Of a stretch of DNA of 64,000 nt, positions 7,707 through 16,700 are shown piece by piece. The notes under the pieces are model-generated. The model searched no databases. It was not told where the DNA came from and saw only the letters and a list, made by a program, of their open reading frames with translations. The stretch comes from Holophagales bacterium (GTDB lineage Bacteria > Acidobacteriota > Thermoanaerobaculia > UBA5066). Made by a program: the position numbers and the translations under genes. Position 1 is the first letter of the stretch; every line of letters begins with the position of its first letter. The DNA is taken from the NCBI GenBank assembly GCA_016716705.1, contig JADJVF010000008.1, positions 22,501 to 86,500 on the forward strand, read 5' to 3'.

Positions 7707-10225
7707 GCGAGCGCCAGCCTCTCTTCGGCGACGAGCTTCTCGAACGGTTCCTTCTTCAGCGCGCGGTCCATCGCGGCCTCCGCGTCGACCTTCCGCTCCT
7801 CGGCGAGCTTGAGGAGGGCCTGGTCCATCGTGTTCATTCCCGCGAGCTGCCCGGTCTGCAGGACTCCCGGCAGCTGGAAGGTCTTCGATTCCCGGATCAG
7901 CGAGCCGACGGCCTGGGTCCCGCGGAGGATCTCGAACGCCGCGACCCGGCCGATGCCGCCCCGCCGGGGGAGGAGCGTCTGCGAGATGACCGCCTTGAGC
8001 GACTCGGAGATCATCGTCCGGATCTGCCCCTGCTGCCCCGCGGGGAACGCGTTGATGATCCGGTCGACGGTGGCGGGCGCGGTCGTCGTCGAGAGGGTTC
8101 CGAAGACGAGGTGCCCGGTCTCCGAGGCGGAGATGGCGAGGGACATCGTCTCCGTGTCGCGCATCTCGCCGACGAGGATGACGTCGGGGTCCTCGCGCAG
8201 GGCGGCCTTCAGCGCCCGCGCGAACGAGGCGGTGTGGTGCGGCACCTGCCGCTGGTTCACGAGGCATTCCTTGTTCGCGTGGACGAACTCGACCGGATCC
8301 TCGACGGAGATGATGTGTCCCTGCCGGGTCTCGTTCACGAGGTTCAGGAGGGCCGCGAGCGTCGTCGACTTCCCGCAGCCCGCCGGGCCCGTGACGAGGA
8401 CCAGCCCCTGCGAATAGCGGGCGAGCTCCCAGGTCGACTCCGGCAGACCCAGCTCCGCCAGGGTCGGGATCATCTGTGGAATGACCCGGAAACAGGCGTC
8501 CCAGCCGAGCCGCTGGGAGAAGAAGTTCGCGCGGAAGCGCCCGAGGCCGGGCATCCGGATGCAGACGTCCAGGTTCCGGCGCTCGACGAGCTCGTCCCAT
8601 TCGACCGAAGAGAGGACGGACCGGATCAGCCGTTCGGCTGTGCCGGGAGTCGTCACGCCGGTGTCGAGCGGGGTCAGCCGCCCGTGGATCCTCTGGTGCG
8701 GGACGAATCCGGTGGCCAGGTGCAGGTCGGACGCCCCGCTCGCGAGCGTGTCCGCGAGAAGGTCGTGCATCGACACGCCGCTCTTGCTCCGCAGGTCGAC
8801 CCTGTCGAACGCGACCGTCACGGGGGGAATGGCCTCGCGGGCGGACTCGCCCATCAGCTTTCCCACGAGGCGCCGCGCCTTGTCGCGGACGTTGCGGTCG
8901 AGGTCGACGACCTTCGAGACTCCGCTGAGGACCTCGCCCACCTTCGGGAGCTTCGGGTAGAGGTGGGCGAGCGCGTCGAGGATCTCGAGCTGGTCGTCCG
9001 GCCGCTCCTTGGAGGCCTTGAAGAGCTCGAAGAGCGGGCCGGCCGCGCGCGGGTCACCGAGGCGCCCGAGCGCCCCGGCGGCCGCGAGGCCCGTTTCCGG
9101 GTCCCGGAGGAGCCCGACGAGCCGCTGGAGCACGTCGTCCCCCGCCCCGTGCCGCCCGATGTTCTCGAGGGCCTGCGAGCGGATCCACCAGTCGGGGTTG
9201 TCGAGGAGCCCCATCCAGACCGGCACCGCCCGCGGGTCGTCGATGAGGAGGGAGAGCTCTCTCGCGGCTCCCGAAACCACCACGTCGGGGGACCCGGCGA
9301 GCCTCAGGAGGGCCGGGACGAATCCGGGGTTCCCCTGGACGACCGTCTCGAGCGCCCGGTCGCGGATCCAGACGAACGTCCCCTCGAAGGCCTGCAGGAA
9401 GCGGGGGGCCAGGACGTCGGCCGGGATCTTCGCCACGAGGGCGAGCGCTCCCTTCCGGACCGGGGCGTTGCCGTCGGCCAGGAGAGAGAGGATCTCCCGC
9501 GTGTGATCGCCCTTCGCGACGGGAAGGAGGCGTTCGAGCGACGCGAAGGCCGCCTCTGCCACGCGGGGCGAGCCCCCCGAGCGGGCCAGCGCGAGGAGGT
9601 GCGTGACGAGCTCCTCGTCGGGCGCCTGCTCGAGGATGCCGAGGGCCTGGACGCGCGTCTCCTCGTCCTCGTCCTTCAGGGCGGCGAGGGCGAGGCCGCG
9701 GGCCGCCGCCGACGTGGCGATCGCCTTCGTTTCGCCGATCGCCCGGAGGGCCCTGGAACGCAGGAGCGGGGCGCCCCCGGCGAGAGCCCTCCGGTAGATC
9801 GAGAAGGCCCGCTCGGGAGGGAGATCCTGGGCCATCTCGAGGGCGGTGAGCTTGGCGAAGTCGTCCCCGCGATCGGCGAGCTGGGCGAGGAAGCCTCCGA
9901 GGTCTCCTCCCGCGGACAGGTCGCGCAGGAAGCGCTGGACGCCCCTGCGCGCCGCCTCCGACCGCGTCCGCGCCAGCGCGACGACCGCGTCGAGGACCGC
10001 CCGGTCCACGCCGCGCCGCTTGAGGATCGCGAGCCCCGCCGCCCTGAGCTCCGGCGTCGGATCCGCCGCGGTCCAGGCCACGTCCTCGATCTCGAGGTTC
10101 GGCATGGCCTGGAATTTCTCGACGAGGTCTTTCTTCTGGGCGTCGCCCGCCCACTGGTGAGCCTTCAGCTGCGCGACGATTCCCGGATCCGCGCGGAAGC
10201 CCTTTTTCATCATCTCGAGGACCAC
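7703..10225 (-). CDS. HEAT-repeat / PilT-like ATPase fusion
   Basis: An 840-residue protein. Residues about 40-480 are helical repeats of HEAT/PBS-lyase type; examples are LLRLAGSPDVVVSGAARELS, ALENIGRHGAGDDVLQRLVG and AAAGALGRLGDPRAAGPLFE. Residues about 490-840 form a complete PilT-type ATPase: MHDLLADTLASGASDLHLAT, Walker A GPAGCGKST (about 612-620), SVEDPVEFVH, VILVGEMRD, His box ETGHLVFGTLSTTTA, and GSLIRESKT near the C-terminus resembling AIRNLIRE. In the His box the first His is kept and the second (usually LHT) is Ser. HEAT arrays usually bind proteins, so the N-terminal half could dock the motor on the pilus platform; that is inference. It is coupled to pilT and transcribed away from the prepilin cluster. 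Confidence 0.88.
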   Translation of the reverse strand: MVLEMMKKGFRADPGIVAQLKAHQWAGDAQKKDLVEKFQAMPNLEIEDVAWTAADPTPELRAAGLAILKRRGVDRAVLDAVVALARTRSEAARRGVQRFLRDLSAGGDLGGFLAQLADRGDDFAKLTALEMAQDLPPERAFSIYRRALAGGAPLLRSRALRAIGETKAIATSAAARGLALAALKDEDEETRVQALGILEQAPDEELVTHLLALARSGGSPRVAEAAFASLERLLPVAKGDHTREILSLLADGNAPVRKGALALVAKIPADVLAPRFLQAFEGTFVWIRDRALETVVQGNPGFVPALLRLAGSPDVVVSGAARELSLLIDDPRAVPVWMGLLDNPDWWIRSQALENIGRHGAGDDVLQRLVGLLRDPETGLAAAGALGRLGDPRAAGPLFELFKASKERPDDQLEILDALAHLYPKLPKVGEVLSGVSKVVDLDRNVRDKARRLVGKLMGESAREAIPPVTVAFDRVDLRSKSGVSMHDLLADTLASGASDLHLATGFVPHQRIHGRLTPLDTGVTTPGTAERLIRSVLSSVEWDELVERRNLDVCIRMPGLGRFRANFFSQRLGWDACFRVIPQMIPTLAELGLPESTWELARYSQGLVLVTGPAGCGKSTTLAALLNLVNETRQGHIISVEDPVEFVHANKECLVNQRQVPHHTASFARALKAALREDPDVILVGEMRDTETMSLAISASETGHLVFGTLSTTTAPATVDRIINAFPAGQQGQIRTMISESLKAVISQTLLPRRGGIGRVAAFEILRGTQAVGSLIRESKTFQLPGVLQTGQLAGMNTMDQALLKLAEERKVDAEAAMDRALKKEPFEKLVAEERLALA

Positions 10226-10347
10226 GGCCTGCCCTCCGTGCGGGGTATGCTAGCCGAAAGGACCGACCGACACGGAGGCGTTACGAATGGGTACATCTCG
10301 ATCCGGTGCCCGCCCGTGGCCTTTCGGCCCGAGGGAGGGACAAGTCC

Positions 10348-11133
10348 ATGAATGAAAGGCTCTTGCGCCGGACAGAAGGGTTCCGGCCCGAGACTTGCGA
10401 ACGTGCAGCTGCGATGTTCTCGGTCCGTCCGCCCGCCCGCCCCCTTCGCCGCTCTCCGCGGCGGGGCGTTTCGCTGATCGAGCTGCTCGTCGTCCTGGCG
10501 GTCCTGCTGCTCATCTTCGCGATGGGCGGCATCCTGATCGGTCCGCCGCTCCGGAAGGCCCGGCTGGCCTCTGCCGCCAACGACCTGACGGTCCTGGCGC
10601 AGAGGGTCCCCATCGAAGCACGGACCCAGCGAGGCGGGCAGGGGCTGTTCGTCTACCTCAAGGGCGACCCCGCGGCCGGGCTCTTCGAGCTCATCGCGGA
10701 CACCGGGGGCGCGGGAGCGGGAGGTGATAGCGCCTTCTCGGATCCGGGCAGCGCCACGGATCCCGATTCCGTGATCACGACCGTCCAGCCCGTCCGGCTC
10801 CCGGAGGGGATCGTCTTCTACGACCTGCCGGCTCCGTACGACAACTGCTGGTCCAACTGGGGCGTGAGCGGCGCCAACTTCGTCCTGGGCGTCGACTTCC
10901 AGGGCCGGACCGTCGGGCCGGGCGTTCCCGCCGCCGGTCTCACCCCCGCTGTTCCCGGCCGCCAGATCACGGGGCTCGCCTCCATCAACCTCACGCACGC
11001 CGACATGGCCTCCGGGGCTGTCACCCCGCTCGTCGTCCACCGCATCACGATCGGGGCGGTCTGGGGCGTGCGCCATACCCGCCTCGTCCGGGACGTCGCC
11101 GAGGACGGCACCTTCGTCTGGAGGGAGTTCTGA
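10348..11133 (+). CDS. FimT/GspH-like prepilin-type protein
   Basis: A 261-residue minor prepilin candidate. A class III signal (RRG before VSLIELL, Glu at +5) is followed by one hydrophobic helix and a globular C-terminal domain. The start at 10348 has a good ribosome site (GAGGGAGGGA at 10331-10340) but gives a leader of about 40 residues; ATG 10414 would give a more usual 18-residue leader without a clear ribosome site. It is first in a run of prepilin-like genes ending in pilY1, the usual fimT-pilV-pilW-pilX-pilY1 order. The products should be cleaved by the prepilin peptidase and form a tip or priming complex. Confidence 0.8.
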   Translation: MNERLLRRTEGFRPETCERAAAMFSVRPPARPLRRSPRRGVSLIELLVVLAVLLLIFAMGGILIGPPLRKARLASAANDLTVLAQRVPIEARTQRGGQGLFVYLKGDPAAGLFELIADTGGAGAGGDSAFSDPGSATDPDSVITTVQPVRLPEGIVFYDLPAPYDNCWSNWGVSGANFVLGVDFQGRTVGPGVPAAGLTPAVPGRQITGLASINLTHADMASGAVTPLVVHRITIGAVWGVRHTRLVRDVAEDGTFVWREF

Positions 11134-11135
11134 CA

Positions 11136-11723
11136 ATGAAGGCAGCCCGTTCAAACCGAACCCGCCGGGGCTCGAGCTTCATCGAGATCCTCGTCTCCCT
11201 GGCCCTCCTCGCGGTCGTGATGGTCGGAATCCTCCAGATGTTCTCGCTCTCCCTCCTCACGAACCTGGGCTCCGCGGCGCGAACCGACCTCCTCTACAAG
11301 GCCCAGCAGGTCGTCGAGAACCTCCGGCTGATCTACTTCCTCCAGGCTCCGGACGGCGAGAACAACGACACGGCCCGCGCGGCGTCGGGCGTCCCGGCGA
11401 ACCTGGCCGTCACGACCGCGCCGATCTACCTCCCGTACTACGACGGCGACGGCAGCGACCTCACCTGGACCTACTGGGGGCCGGAAGGCTTCAACATCGT
11501 CGAGGCCGAACGCCTCCCCTACCGGCTCTCCTACACCGTCGAGGATCCCGGCGAGACCTTCTTCCTCGTCACGGTGACGGCGACGCCCGTGGACAACCCG
11601 ACTCTCCTCCCCGACGCGGGAGGCCCCCTCCCGGCCCTCACCGATGCCGACAACCCCCGTCGCTACATGGGCCTCGGGAGCAAGCTGAAGATCGTCACCT
11701 ATTCCGCCCAGATCGAGAAGTAG
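11136..11723 (+). CDS. pilV: PilV-like minor prepilin
   Basis: A 195-residue prepilin with a short basic leader ending in RTRRG, then SSFIEILVSLALLAVVMVG (Glu at +5), the class III signal and assembly helix. It begins 2 bases after the preceding stop. The C-terminal part is hydrophilic with no other recognisable domain. The PilV identity rests on position in the cluster and on the leader-helix pattern; sequence similarity of the globular part cannot be judged here. Confidence 0.78.
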   Translation: MKAARSNRTRRGSSFIEILVSLALLAVVMVGILQMFSLSLLTNLGSAARTDLLYKAQQVVENLRLIYFLQAPDGENNDTARAASGVPANLAVTTAPIYLPYYDGDGSDLTWTYWGPEGFNIVEAERLPYRLSYTVEDPGETFFLVTVTATPVDNPTLLPDAGGPLPALTDADNPRRYMGLGSKLKIVTYSAQIEK

Positions 11724-11727
11724 GACG

Positions 11728-13046
11728 ATGCCGATGAAACGTCCCCGCGGCTTCACCCTCATCGAAGCAGTCGTTTCCCTCCTCATCCTGAGCGTGGTGA
11801 TGATCGTCGCCCTGACGCTCCTCGTCTCGATGCGTTCTTTCGCTGCCAAGCAGCAGGCCTTCACGGCACCTCGCCAGTCGTCCCGCGCGGGGATCGACTA
11901 CCTGTCGTTCTTCCTGGCCGGGGCGGGCGACCTGAACGTCGAGGCCGGCAACCCGAATGCCCTCGTCATGTGGCTGACCTACGGAGACGACGGGACCTCG
12001 GCCGCAGGCCCGAGGCAGACGTCTTACAACAACCTGACCGCGGCGCAGGCGGCGGCAGGCTTCGGCGACGAGGGGACCGACATCATCACGCTCTCCGTCC
12101 CGACGAACCCGGTCCGGGTCCCGATCGTCAAGTGGACCGGCTCGGCGGTCGCAAGCAAGACGATGGACGTGAACTTCAGCGCCGGGCGGCCCGCCTACGA
12201 CGACGCACAACCTCGCCCTCTTCAAGCAGGTGACGGGAGCCATGCAGGTCGGGAGGAAGGAGATGAGCGGCGTCCTCACGGTCCAGGATTCCGTCGGGCG
12301 CTGGCGTTACGTGCAGATCACCGACTACAACTGGAGCAAGTGCGAGCTGGCGGTCGGCACCGACCCGACGCTCGAGGTGATCCACATCCAGATCACCCGG
12401 GGACGCGGACCAGCTCAACCCTCCGGGCGGCTGGAGGGAAGACCTCGTCGAGCCGTTCACGATCAACGCCGGCATCGACTTCACCTCCTTCCGCGTGCGG
12501 AACGGCAACCTCGAGCAGAAGACCTCGGGAGTTGACGCCGCCGGGGTCTATTCCCCCGGGGTCTTCAATCCGGCGTGTGACGGAAACACCGTGGGGGTGG
12601 GTTGCCCGGCGATCGGCTTCACGCCCGTCGTCGAGAACGTCGAGGACCTGCAGATCGCATACGTCTTCCGGGACGGCACGATCTGGAACGCCGAGCCAGG
12701 TGCTGGCCACGACGGGACCAGGGGGCGTCGCGAGCAACATCCCGGAGCAGGTCGCGACCGTCTCCGGGCGCCCCCGGCGCCCCGACATCACGAACGTCCG
12801 CGCGCTTCCGCGTCTCGGTGATCGCGCGGTCGAACCCGCTCGACATCGGGGCCCGGCAGCTCTCCGAGGTCCGGCTCCGACCTCCTGCCCGGTCGCGGCG
12901 ACCGTCCCCGGCAGGCAGGTCTTTATCAGAGGCCCGCGCTGGAAGACCACCCGGAGGGTCCGATCGACACGGTTGCGACGGGAGTGTTCGACCGGTACCG
13001 GCTCACGACGACGCTGGTTCTCAGGAACCGGGTGCTGGGGTTCTGA
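11728..13046 (+). pseudogene. pilW: PilW-like minor prepilin, broken by five frameshifts
   Basis: The N-terminus MPMKRPRGFTLIEAVVSLL is a textbook prepilin leader and helix. The frame then shifts near 12206, 12400, 12695, 12804 and 12872. Joining the frames restores one continuous protein: NFSAGRPAYDD continues as HNLALFKQVTGAMQV, then DQLNPPGGWREDLVEP, then SQVLATTGPGGVASN, then FRVSVIARSNPLDIGARQL. It ends in FDRYRLTTTLVLRNRVLGF and stops at 13046, 2 bases before pilX. Each break equals one extra base. All five fall within 0.7 kb while both neighbours are intact, which points to local sequence error rather than decay. The restored protein would be about 437 residues. Confidence 0.75.
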
Positions 13047-13048
13047 CG

Positions 13049-13693
13049 ATGCGCGGAAGACGAATCACCAGGGCGGGAGCCGAGCGGGGCGGCGCGCTCA
13101 TCATCGTGCTCCTCGTCGTCCTCGTCCTGACCATCATCGGGATCGGCGTCGCCTATTTCACCCAGCTCGAGGACCAGTCGTCCGGGAACATCCGGCTCGC
13201 CAAGACGGCCTTCTACGCCGGCGAGTCGGGGCTGCGCACCGGAGAGGCGGCGCTGACGCAGGCGAATGCGACGGGCACGGCGGGGTCGGACCTGCTCCGG
13301 ACCGCCGGAACGACGATCGCCCTTCCGGGCGGCGGCGCCGCGGGGATCCCCCTCGTCGTCGACTCGGTCGGCTACGACCAGGTCCTGATCCGGGCCGCGC
13401 AGGGGACGAGAGACGTTTCCACCTTCACGCTCTACATCCGGAACAACGTCGAGGACCCCGGCAACATCTCGGCCCCGCCCCTCGACACCGACAGGATCCT
13501 CAACCTGATCTCGGTCGGGCAGGTCTGGGCCTCTGACGGCGCGGGCGCCCGCACGGTTCCGCCCCGGCTCCTGGCGACGAAGATCCTCGAGGAGCAGATC
13601 CGCCTCGGGAGGCCGGGCGAGAGCGTCGCCCCCCAGGAAGGCGTCAACGAGAGCGGAACCAACACCGGGCAGATCGGCAGCGGCAACCCATGA
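13049..13693 (+). CDS. pilX: PilX-like pilus assembly protein
   Basis: A 214-residue protein. After a basic N-terminus (MRGRRITRAGAERGG) comes a hydrophobic helix ALIIVLLVVLVLTIIGIG, then FTQLEDQSSGN and FYAGESGLRTGEAAL. That arrangement (no Glu at +5, helix, then an AGESGL-type segment) is typical of PilX N-terminal domains. It lies between the pilW remnant and pilY1, and its stop overlaps a possible ATG of pilY1 at 13690. PilX-type proteins work with PilY1 in pilus priming. Confidence 0.77.
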   Translation: MRGRRITRAGAERGGALIIVLLVVLVLTIIGIGVAYFTQLEDQSSGNIRLAKTAFYAGESGLRTGEAALTQANATGTAGSDLLRTAGTTIALPGGGAAGIPLVVDSVGYDQVLIRAAQGTRDVSTFTLYIRNNVEDPGNISAPPLDTDRILNLISVGQVWASDGAGARTVPPRLLATKILEEQIRLGRPGESVAPQEGVNESGTNTGQIGSGNP

Positions 13694-13725
13694 AGACTCC
13701 GGCGACACGGCTCCAGGAGGGCGCG

Positions 13726-16700
13726 ATGAAGACTTGGAAGTTCTACCAAAGGCTCGGAGCGGCGGTGCAGATTCCGCTGCTCGTCCTGGGAGGGCCCCTG
13801 GCCGCGGCGCCGATCGAGAAATACGACCCCATCCAGCAGATCGCCGTGCAGGCGATAGACGCGAACCTGCTGATCGTCCTGGACCGGTCCGGGTCGATGG
13901 CCCGCGACAGGCACGGGAACGGGTTCATCCGCCTGGGCGACACATCTACGGGCGACTGGTTCACGGCCGACGACTTCTTCGGCTCTTACGGCAACGACAA
14001 CCCCGGCATCAACGGGCCGGCTCTTGCCTATCCGGGAATCCCCTACGGCTCGCCGATGATCGACACGTACGGGATGCCGCCGCTCAGGAACCCGAGCGAC
14101 GGCTACGCCCTCCCGGGCGGAATCCTCCCGGCCCCCATCACGGGAGAGAACGCGACCGGCAAGCTCCGCTGGAAGGCGGCCGAGCCCGTCGAGTGCGAAG
14201 TCGGAAGCGGCCTCCAGGCCTACTACTACTCAGGGAACGTGCTCGGGGACAACAGGGATCCGGGCATGTTCGGGGCTCCGGTGCCCATGGCCACGCGCAT
14301 CGATTCCACCGTCGGCTTCTGGCCCTGGACGCCGGCTCCGGGTAGCCTGCCGGCGGGAGTCGGTACGCTGGACGGTTCTGGCCACGGCGAAACCTTCTCC
14401 GTCCGGTGGCAGGGATGGGTCGTGGCCCCGGAGACGGGAAGATACGAGCTGAAGTTCACGAGCGCCGACGGAGTGCGGGTCTGGTGGAACCACGCCCTTC
14501 TCTTCGACGGCTTTCCGCCCAACCCCCCCTCCGAGGCTCCGTGGGAGTCCGACACCGGCCCGGTCGATTTCGAGACCACCAGCGGGGTCGACCTCGTCAA
14601 GTGCGCCTCCTACCCCATCGAGATCGAGTACTACCAGAACGGCCTCGACACTCTCGACAGGTCCGCCGCGGTCCTTTCCTGGCTGAAGCCGGGCGCAGGC
14701 GCCTTCACCACGATCGAGAGTGACTACCTCGTCCCCGAGATCCAGGCCGTCGCCGTCGCCACGCCGACGCCGACGCCGACGTACACACCGACGATCACCC
14801 ACACGCCGACGATCACGAACACGCCGACGAGCACGCCGACCCGGACCCACACGGCGACCCGTACGAACACCCCGACGAGTACGCCTACGAACACCCCGAC
14901 GATCACGCCGACGCCGTCCCGCACGCCGACCTCGACGGTCACACCCACGCCGTCGCGCACGCCGACGCGGACGGCGACGGGCTCGCCGACGGCGACGAGG
15001 ACGCGGACGAACACCCGGACGCCGACACGGACGCGGACGGCGACGGGCTCGCCCACGGCGACGCGAACGCGGACGAACACCCGGACGCCGACGAATACCC
15101 GGACGGCGACGAGGACTCCGACGATCACCCGGACGCCGACCCGGACCTTGACTCCGACGATCACCCGGACACCGACCCGGACGTTCACTCCGTCGAACAC
15201 GCCGACCCGGACGAACACTCCGACGATCACGAATACGCCGACCCGGACCCTCACTCCGTCGAACACCCCGACGTTTACGCCGTCGAACACGCCGACCCGA
15301 ACCTTCACGCCGACGAACACGCCGACGGCCACGAATACGCCGACCCGGACTTCACGCCGTCGAACACCCCGACGTTGACGCCGTCCCGGACACCGACCAG
15401 CACCTTCACGCCGTCCCGGACGCCGACGAACACGGCGACGAACACGCCGACGCCGACCCGGACGTTCACGCCGACCCGCACGTTCACGCCGACCCGGACG
15501 TTCACTCCGACCCTGCCGGGCGGAGGACAGGGGCGTCTCCGGCTGCCGCCCGCCGATCACCGGGAGGAGCCGGTTCGCTGGGCGAGCCTCGACCTGACCA
15601 GGCCCATGGACGGACGGGCGCTGCCGCGCCTGCCGCACGTCGCGATGTTCCAGCCGGTGCCCGTCGCCGTCCCCCCCTGCCCCGCCGCCCCTCCCCCGAC
15701 GCCGGCCACGACGCCTGCGACGCCGACGCCGACCTCGACCCCTATCCAGCCGCCGGTTGTTGGAACCGACCCGCCTCTCGACGGGCGCGAGGCGAGCACC
15801 TGGCGCTACGTCCTGAAGTTCGACCTCCCGTCGCGCATCGCGACGATGAAGAACGCGCTCGGCGATTCGGTCTCGATCATCCCGTCGTACGCCCCGCCGC
15901 CCTTCCGCACGGACGGGGATGGAATCGTCCTGGACCAGTCGGCCTTCCAGGGAGTCTGGGCCGACACGAAGAACAAGGTCAGGATCCGCTCCATCAAGGA
16001 CCGGAACACGTGGCGGGGGACGCCTCCCTACGATTACCTCACGTACACCACCACGGAGCTCAACAACGAATGCACCGAAGGCCTCGGCATCCGGGCGGGC
16101 TGCAATACCTGGGCGTTCGAGCTCGAATACGACGGCGCCAACCCGGCCGGCGACCCGGGGCGCCCGTTCGCGGCCTACGACCTGACGACCGGCAGGCCGA
16201 TCGGCGGGACGTGGGCGGAACGCGCCCCGGCGAACATCATCGGAAAGGGCGCCGAGAAGGTGAACTGGGGCCTCCTCGCCTATTCCTCCACGGCGGACGA
16301 CACCTGCGGCAACCCGAACGGGACGACCAGCAACAAGCTCGTCACGGCCATCAACCCGACCGGAACCGACGTCGGCGAGATTCTCGCGGCCATGAGGCTC
16401 CTGAGGGACGGCGGGCTTCCCGTCGGCGGGGACACCCCCACTCACAGCGCCCTGGACAAGGCGCAGCAGCACATGGTCGACACGTTCGCCATCGACCCGC
16501 TCTACCAGTGCCTTCGGACCTACGGGGTCATCCTGGTGACCGACGGGGAATCGAACGTCTGCAACGACGGGGCGGTGCCGGACAAGCCCTGGGGCTATGC
16601 CGGAAATGGCGGCTGCCCGCCGCCTGTCTCCGGACCGGGGGCCGACAACTGGAAGAACTTCCCTCCGGGCGTCGCGGACGACATCTTCAACCTCGCCCTG

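Noticed and set aside
14755..15518. Regular short repeats that might be a CRISPR array
   Set aside because: Units are short, contiguous, in-frame Thr-Pro codons with no spacers, and no cas gene is nearby.
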